Source of the DNA: Methanoculleus chikugoensis
GTDB lineage: Archaea; Halobacteriota; Methanomicrobia; Methanomicrobiales; Methanoculleaceae
Assembly (NCBI RefSeq): GCF_019669965.1
Contig: NZ_AP019781.1
Span: forward strand, 558,001 to 622,000
Direction of reading: 5' to 3'
DNA: 64,000 bases
The notes below the pieces were generated by a model that worked only from the letters and a program-made list of their open reading frames with translations, was not told the DNA's origin and did no database searches. How positions within the stretch are numbered: position 1 is the stretch's first letter; the number at the start of each line of letters is the position of its first letter. Position numbers and translations under genes: made by a program. This document shows positions 59,700 through 64,000 of this stretch, one piece after another.

Positions 59700-60408
59700 G
59701 TTCTACATCGTTGGCGCGGGGCCGGGGGCGCCCGATCTCATCACTGTCCGGGGGATGGATCTTCTCCGGCGGGCGGACGTCCTCATCTACGCGGGTTCGC
59801 TCGTGAACCCGGCGCTTGTTGCGGAGTCGGGCGCGGGTGTGAAACTCGACAGCTGGGGGATGACGCTCCCCGAGATCGTGGACGCCGTCGAGGAGCACGT
59901 CCGGGCCGGAAAACTCGTCGTCCGGCTCCACTCCGGCGACCCGGCGCTTTACGGCGCGATCGTCGAGCAGATGGCGGAACTCGAACGACGCGGGATCGAG
60001 GCCGAGATCGTCCCGGGAGTCTCGTCGCTCTTTGCGGCCGCGGCGGCCTTGAAGACCCAGTTCACCCTCCGTGACGTCTCCGAGAGCCTGGTCGTTACCC
60101 GTCCGGCGGGGGCGACGCTTGAGACCGACCTGATCCCCGAGTTCTCCCGTCTCGGGCAGACGATGGTGGTCTTCCTCGGGACCGAGCGGATGGAGGAGGT
60201 CCTCGCCCGGGTGGAGTGCCCGCCCGAGACCCCGGCGGCGGTCGTCTACCACGCCTCCTGGCCCGACCAGAAGGTCGTCCGGGGGACGGTGGCCGATATC
60301 GCGGCGAAGGCCCGAGCTGCCGGGATCGAGAGGACGGCGCTGATCGTCATCGGGAAGGCCGTCGAAGGGGCGGCATCGGGTTACGGGAGGTCGGTCCTCT
60401 ACTCATGA
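59692..60408 (+). CDS. cbiF: cobalt-precorrin-4 C11-methyltransferase
   Basis: 238 residues: FYIVGAGPGAPDLITVRG, VVRLHSGDPALYGAI, and EIVPGVSSLFAAAAAL are the SAM-binding motifs of CobM/CbiF. Start ATG 59692 overlaps cbiL by 8 bases; its stop overlaps cbiG (ATGA). Confidence 0.95.
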   Translation: MHKFYIVGAGPGAPDLITVRGMDLLRRADVLIYAGSLVNPALVAESGAGVKLDSWGMTLPEIVDAVEEHVRAGKLVVRLHSGDPALYGAIVEQMAELERRGIEAEIVPGVSSLFAAAAALKTQFTLRDVSESLVVTRPAGATLETDLIPEFSRLGQTMVVFLGTERMEEVLARVECPPETPAAVVYHASWPDQKVVRGTVADIAAKARAAGIERTALIVIGKAVEGAASGYGRSVLYS

Positions 60409-61277
60409 CCGGGACTGTCGTGATCGCCCTCGAGCGGTTCCTCCCCGAAGCCCGCCGGATCGCGGACGCTCTTGGTGCCGAAGTCCTTCCTTTCGGCCCG
60501 GACGCTTTCCGGGCGGCGTTTTCCGGCTACGACCGGATCGTCGCCCTGATGTCGGCCGGGATCGCCGTCCGGGGGATCGCGCCCCTCCTCACCGATAAGT
60601 GGCGCGACCCGGCGGTGGTGGTGGTCGGGCCGGATCTCCGCTACGCCGTCCCGGTCGTCGGCGGACACCACGGCGGAAACGACCTTGCCCGGGAACTTGC
60701 CGCTCTCGGGATCGAGCCAGTGATCACAACCGCGACCGAGACCCGGGGTCGGGAGTCGGTCGAGGGGATCGCCGTCCGCACTGGCTGCGATGTCGTGAAC
60801 CGCGACTCCACCCGGGCGGTGAACGCCGCGATGCTTGACGCCGACGTGCCCCTCTACGCCGTCACCGGCCCCGGGATCGTCGTCGCGGGCCCGGGTGTCT
60901 CCCTCCTCGTCCGGAAGGGCGAGTACGTCGTCGGCGTCGGGTGCCGGAGGGGCATCGGCGCGGCCGGGGTGACGGCTGCCGTCCGGCAGGCGCTCGGAGT
61001 TGCGGGGATCGCGCCCGGTGAGGTGCTCGTCTACGCGACGACCGCAAAGAAGCGCACGGAAGCGGGGCTCATCGATGCCGTCGCGGATCTCGGCGGCAAC
61101 CTTGTCTTCTTAGATGATGCTACGTTGAACGCAGAGGAGGCGCCGTCGCCCTCGCGTGCCTCCCTCATAGGGCTCGCCGGGGTCGCGGAACCCGCGGCTC
61201 TCGCGATCGCGAAGCGAAAAGAACTGGTTCTTGTCAAACAGACGTATGGTGGTGTCACGGTTGCAATCGCACGATAG
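60405..61277 (+). CDS. cbiG: cobalt-precorrin-5A hydrolase
   Basis: 290 residues. MSAGIAVRGIAPLL, VVVVGPDLRYAVPVVGGHHGGND (shown here in two family blocks) and the C-terminal VVGVGCRRGIGAAGVTAAV define CbiG, which opens the delta-lactone ring and releases acetaldehyde. The N-, middle and C-terminal CbiG domains are all present. Overlaps cbiF and cbiH. Confidence 0.94.
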   Translation: MTGTVVIALERFLPEARRIADALGAEVLPFGPDAFRAAFSGYDRIVALMSAGIAVRGIAPLLTDKWRDPAVVVVGPDLRYAVPVVGGHHGGNDLARELAALGIEPVITTATETRGRESVEGIAVRTGCDVVNRDSTRAVNAAMLDADVPLYAVTGPGIVVAGPGVSLLVRKGEYVVGVGCRRGIGAAGVTAAVRQALGVAGIAPGEVLVYATTAKKRTEAGLIDAVADLGGNLVFLDDATLNAEEAPSPSRASLIGLAGVAEPAALAIAKRKELVLVKQTYGGVTVAIAR

Positions 61278-62040
61278 CGGAGGAAGACTCTACATCGTCG
61301 GCACCGGTCCCGGCGACCTGCTGCAGATGACGCCCCGCGCCTTAAAAGCCCTCGGCGAGGCAGACTGCGTCATCGGAAACGGGTTCTACCTCGATCTCGT
61401 CGAGCCGATGCTCGCCGGAAAAGAGGTCGTCCGGAGCAGCATGGGCAAGGAGGTCGACCGGGCTTCACGCGCGCTCGACCTCGCACGCGACCGTGTCGTC
61501 GCGATGGTGAGCGGCGGGGACGCCGGGGTCTACGGGATGGCGAGCATCGTGCTCGAGGTGGCGGAACGGTCGGGCTCGACGGTCGCGGTCGAGGTCGTCC
61601 CCGGGATTACGGCCGCGGTCTCGGCGGCGGCACGGCTCGGTTCACCGCTCTCGGGCGACTACGTCACGATGAGCCTCTCGGATCTCCTGACCCCCTGGGA
61701 GGAGATCGAGCGGAGGCTCGATCTCGCGTTCCGGATGCGGGTACCAGTCGTCCTCTATAACCCGAGATCACGGGGGAGGCCGCACAACCTTGATGCGGCG
61801 GTCGCGATCGCCCGGCGCCACCTCCCGGAGACGACGCCGGTCGGGGTGATCAAAAACGCCTACCGGAAAGGAGAGGAACGGCTGATCACGGCGCTTGGGG
61901 AGTTTGACGACCACTTCGCCTTCGTGGACATGCATTCGATCGTTTTTATCGGCGGAGAAGAGACGAGGATCTGGAGGGATGAGCATGGTGCGAGAGGAAT
62001 CATCACGCCCCGGGGATATCACCGGAAGTACGTATACTGA
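61246..62040 (+). CDS. cbiH: cobalt-precorrin-3B C17-methyltransferase
   Basis: 264 residues from ATG 61246 (GTG codons follow directly; TTG 61231 upstream is also in frame). GRLYIVGTGPGDLLQMTPRA and AMVSGGDAGVYGMA are the CobJ/CbiH motifs, with EVVPGITAAVSAAARLG. It methylates C17 and drives ring contraction. It overlaps cbiG by 32 bases and cbiC by about 60 bases. Confidence 0.95.
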   Translation: MVVSRLQSHDSGGRLYIVGTGPGDLLQMTPRALKALGEADCVIGNGFYLDLVEPMLAGKEVVRSSMGKEVDRASRALDLARDRVVAMVSGGDAGVYGMASIVLEVAERSGSTVAVEVVPGITAAVSAAARLGSPLSGDYVTMSLSDLLTPWEEIERRLDLAFRMRVPVVLYNPRSRGRPHNLDAAVAIARRHLPETTPVGVIKNAYRKGEERLITALGEFDDHFAFVDMHSIVFIGGEETRIWRDEHGARGIITPRGYHRKYVY

Positions 62041-62668
62041 CCTTGCGGCGGTCACGCCGGAGGCCTACGCGATAGCGAGCGCGAGCCGGAACCTGGCCCG
62101 GGAGCGGGTGGGGAACGTCACCCTCGAAGACCGGATCCGGCAACGGTGCTCGGTCGCGGTCGGCGACTTTGCGATGGCCGATCTCATGCGCTTTGCCGGC
62201 GACCCGGTCGAGTCCGGGGTTGCCGCGCTTGCCTGCCGGGCACCGATCGTCGTCGATATCCGGATGGTGCAGGCGGGCATCCTGAAACGCGGGCACGCAA
62301 GTGAGATCGTCTGCGCCCTCGACTACGGCGAGGATATCGCCCGCGAGCGCGGGATCACCCGGACGTCGGCGGGATTTCTCGCCCTGCGCGACCGGCTGGA
62401 TGGGGCGATCGTAGTGATCGGGAACGCTCCTTCGGCGCTTCTCGTCGTCTGCGAGATGATCCGGGAAGGAGTCCGGCCGGCGCTGGTCGTCGGGACCCCG
62501 GTGGGGTTCGTGAACGCCGCGGAATCGAAGGAAGCGCTCCGCGCCCTTGACGTGCCGTCGGTCTCGAACGCCGGTACCCGGGGCGGGACGCCGGTCGCGG
62601 TGGCGGCGACAAACGAGATCATCACGATTCATGCTGAGCGTGGAGGTCATGCGGGACCCGGTTACTGA
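61979..62668 (+). CDS. cbiC: cobalt-precorrin-8 methylmutase
   Basis: 229 residues from ATG 61979 (ATG 61985 also possible). RIRQRCSVAVGDFAMADLM, VVDIRMVQAGI and VVIGNAPSALLVV, then GTPVGFVNAAESKE, are the CbiC/CobH methylmutase motifs; the enzyme moves the C11 methyl to C12. Its start lies inside the end of cbiH, and its end overlaps cbiD. Confidence 0.95.
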   Translation: MSMVREESSRPGDITGSTYTDLAAVTPEAYAIASASRNLARERVGNVTLEDRIRQRCSVAVGDFAMADLMRFAGDPVESGVAALACRAPIVVDIRMVQAGILKRGHASEIVCALDYGEDIARERGITRTSAGFLALRDRLDGAIVVIGNAPSALLVVCEMIREGVRPALVVGTPVGFVNAAESKEALRALDVPSVSNAGTRGGTPVAVAATNEIITIHAERGGHAGPGY

Positions 62669-63662
62669 CTTCGAATACCCCGCGGCATGGGTGGCGGCCT
62701 GCCGCTCCCCGGACCTTCTCGACGACGTCCGGCGGGGCGTTGCGGTCCTGACCGCGTCCGGATCGGTTCTCCGCCGGGGGTTCACGACCGGGACGACGGC
62801 AGCCGCGGCCTGCAAGGCTGCGATCCTCTCGCTCGCCTGCGAGACCGTTCGAGAGGTGGACGTCACCCTCCCCTGCGGCATCGCGGTCCGGCTCCCGGTC
62901 GACGGCTACCGCGGGCGGGCGTCCTGCCTGAAGGACGCCGGGGACTACGCCACCGACGTAACAGGGGGACTTGAGTTCGTGGCGATGGCGGCCCCCTCCC
63001 TCTCGGGCGGAGTTCAGTTCGTCCCCGGCGAGGGCATCGGGAGTTTCTCCCGCGACACACCCCGCCACCGGCAGGGGACGGCCGCGATAAGCGCTCCGGC
63101 GCTCGACTGCATCCGGCGCTCCATCGACGAGGCGGTGGAGGAGGCGGATCTCGGCGGGGTCACGGTCATCCTCACCATCCCCCGGGGGGCGGAGGTGGCG
63201 CAGAAGACGCTGAATCCCCGGGTAGGGGTACATGCGGGGATATCCGTCCTCGGGACGACCGGGTTCGTGGAGCCCTGGGACGATCACGTGACGGAGGGGG
63301 TGGTCGACCGGATCGCCCACGCTCCCGGAGCGGTCGTGCTGACGACCGGCAGGCTCGGCCTGCGTTACTCCCGTCTCCTCTTCCCGGAGCACGAGGCGAT
63401 CCTGGCCGGGAACAACCTTGAGGAGGCGCTCCGGGCGGCCGGTGACGATACCGTGATCTGCGGGCTGCCCGGCCTGATCCTGAAGTTCATCAACCCCGAT
63501 GTCCTCGAGGGCACAGGGTGCGCGACGGTGGAGGAACTCTCGGCGACCCCGCTCTGGGAGGAGACGGTTCGCCGGGAGCTTGTGGCCTTCCAGTCCCGCT
63601 ACCCCCGCGTCCGGGTCGTGATCGTCGACCGCGACGGCCGGATCATCGGGGAGTCGCCGTGA
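62649..63662 (+). CDS. cbiD: cobalt-precorrin-5B C1-methyltransferase
   Basis: 337 residues from ATG 62649 (MRDPVTDFEYP, the usual archaeal N-terminus); ATG 62631 is the alternative. LRRGFTTGTTAAAACKAAIL and VTVILTIPRGAEVAQKTLNPRVG are CbiD signatures. Its TGA overlaps the GTG of cbiE. Confidence 0.95.
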   Translation: MRDPVTDFEYPAAWVAACRSPDLLDDVRRGVAVLTASGSVLRRGFTTGTTAAAACKAAILSLACETVREVDVTLPCGIAVRLPVDGYRGRASCLKDAGDYATDVTGGLEFVAMAAPSLSGGVQFVPGEGIGSFSRDTPRHRQGTAAISAPALDCIRRSIDEAVEEADLGGVTVILTIPRGAEVAQKTLNPRVGVHAGISVLGTTGFVEPWDDHVTEGVVDRIAHAPGAVVLTTGRLGLRYSRLLFPEHEAILAGNNLEEALRAAGDDTVICGLPGLILKFINPDVLEGTGCATVEELSATPLWEETVRRELVAFQSRYPRVRVVIVDRDGRIIGESP

Positions 63663-64000
63663 AGATCGTCGGGGTGGGCTGCGGCCCCGGTATGCTGACC
63701 CCGGAGGCAGCGACCGTCATCGCGGGCGCATCGCTCGTTTACGGCTCGGCCCGGGCGATCGCCCTTGCCCGCGACGCCATCGCGCCGGGATCTGAGGTGC
63801 ACGAGATCGAGGATTACCGGAGCCTCCGCTCCCTCCCGGCCCATGCTGTCGTCCTCTCGACCGGGGATCCGATGCTTGCAGGGCTCGGCTACCTTCCGGG
63901 CGAGGTCGTCCCCGGGATCTCCTCGCTCCAGGTCGCGTTCGCCCGCCTGAAGGTTCCGCTGGCGCGGGCCGCGGTCGTCTCCGCCCACGGGAAGGATCAC
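63659..64000 (+). CDS. cbiE: cobalt-precorrin-7 C5-methyltransferase (3' partial)
   Basis: The window ends inside the gene; 114 codons from GTG 63659 are seen. VKIVGVGCGPGMLTPEAA and STGDPMLAGLGYL with EVVPGISSLQVAFARL are tetrapyrrole-methylase motifs matching CbiE, the partner of CbiT, which lies at the other end of the cluster. Overlap GTGA with cbiD fixes the start. Confidence 0.88.
   Translation, partial: MKIVGVGCGPGMLTPEAATVIAGASLVYGSARAIALARDAIAPGSEVHEIEDYRSLRSLPAHAVVLSTGDPMLAGLGYLPGEVVPGISSLQVAFARLKVPLARAAVVSAHGKDH

Noticed and set aside
1-64000. CRISPR arrays, insertion sequences, prophage genes
   Set aside because: No regularly spaced repeat-spacer arrays, transposase, integrase or phage structural genes were seen; the only tandem repeat is the two-unit tRNA-linked element.

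Overview
The window is archaeal and looks like a methanogen of the Methanomicrobiales, most like Methanoculleus (genus assignment is inference). Evidence: TFB, Gar1, aIF5B, SRP19, ribosomal proteins S6e and S8e, cupin-type phosphoglucose isomerase, RIO2 kinase, geranylgeranyl reductase with a ferredoxin, HypB, an NrpR-type domain and an anaerobic (cbi) corrinoid cluster. The DNA is GC-rich, with AT-rich TATA-like boxes upstream of many genes and frequent 4-base ATGA/GTGA gene overlaps. I see no insertion sequence, prophage or CRISPR array.

Layout. 1-5 kb: partial HD-domain phosphohydrolase, small lipoprotein, alpha/beta hydrolase, membrane proteins, QueG-like iron-sulfur protein. 5.2-10.4 kb: tandem pair of HAE3/MMPL-type RND exporters. 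The second is translationally coupled to a 75-residue ORF resembling an internal helical segment of anaerobic CO dehydrogenase; the first carries a deleted, frameshifted remnant of the same ORF. 11.3-15.3 kb: TrmB-like regulator, lipoprotein serpin, flavoprotein, PNPOx-like protein, tRNA-His. 15.6-25.8 kb: information-processing genes (infB, rps6e, rps8e, srp19, gar1, tfb), hypB, a radical SAM protein, a 5'-nucleotidase-like enzyme, tRNA-Ala and two ~138-bp repeats carrying the tRNA 3' end. 26-34.7 kb: surface beta-propeller, C_GCAxxG protein, acyltransferase, YhfC-like protein, the overlapping rio2-DUF460-thiL operon, and a TtcA/Ncs6-type tRNA thiolase. 35-43 kb: a secreted COG1361-type protein coupled to pgiA and divergent from a TrmB-like regulator, a lone NrpR domain, an unusual flavin disulfide reductase operon and a CBS-type pyrophosphatase. 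43-47.4 kb: secreted CARDB-like protein plus a MacB-type ABC exporter. 47.4-58.4 kb: MarC, PAP2, NfeD-slipin, orphan periplasmic-binding lipoprotein, site-2 protease, rnhB, TrkA-like protein, ferredoxin-GGR pair. 58.5-64 kb: cbiT-L-F-G-H-C-D-E, the last gene running off the window.

The features most worth checking are the CODH-like fragments attached to the RND exporters, the tRNA-Ala 3'-end repeats, paired short-stem triloop hairpins concentrated near gene 3' ends, and the TrmB/COG1361/pgiA regulatory region.
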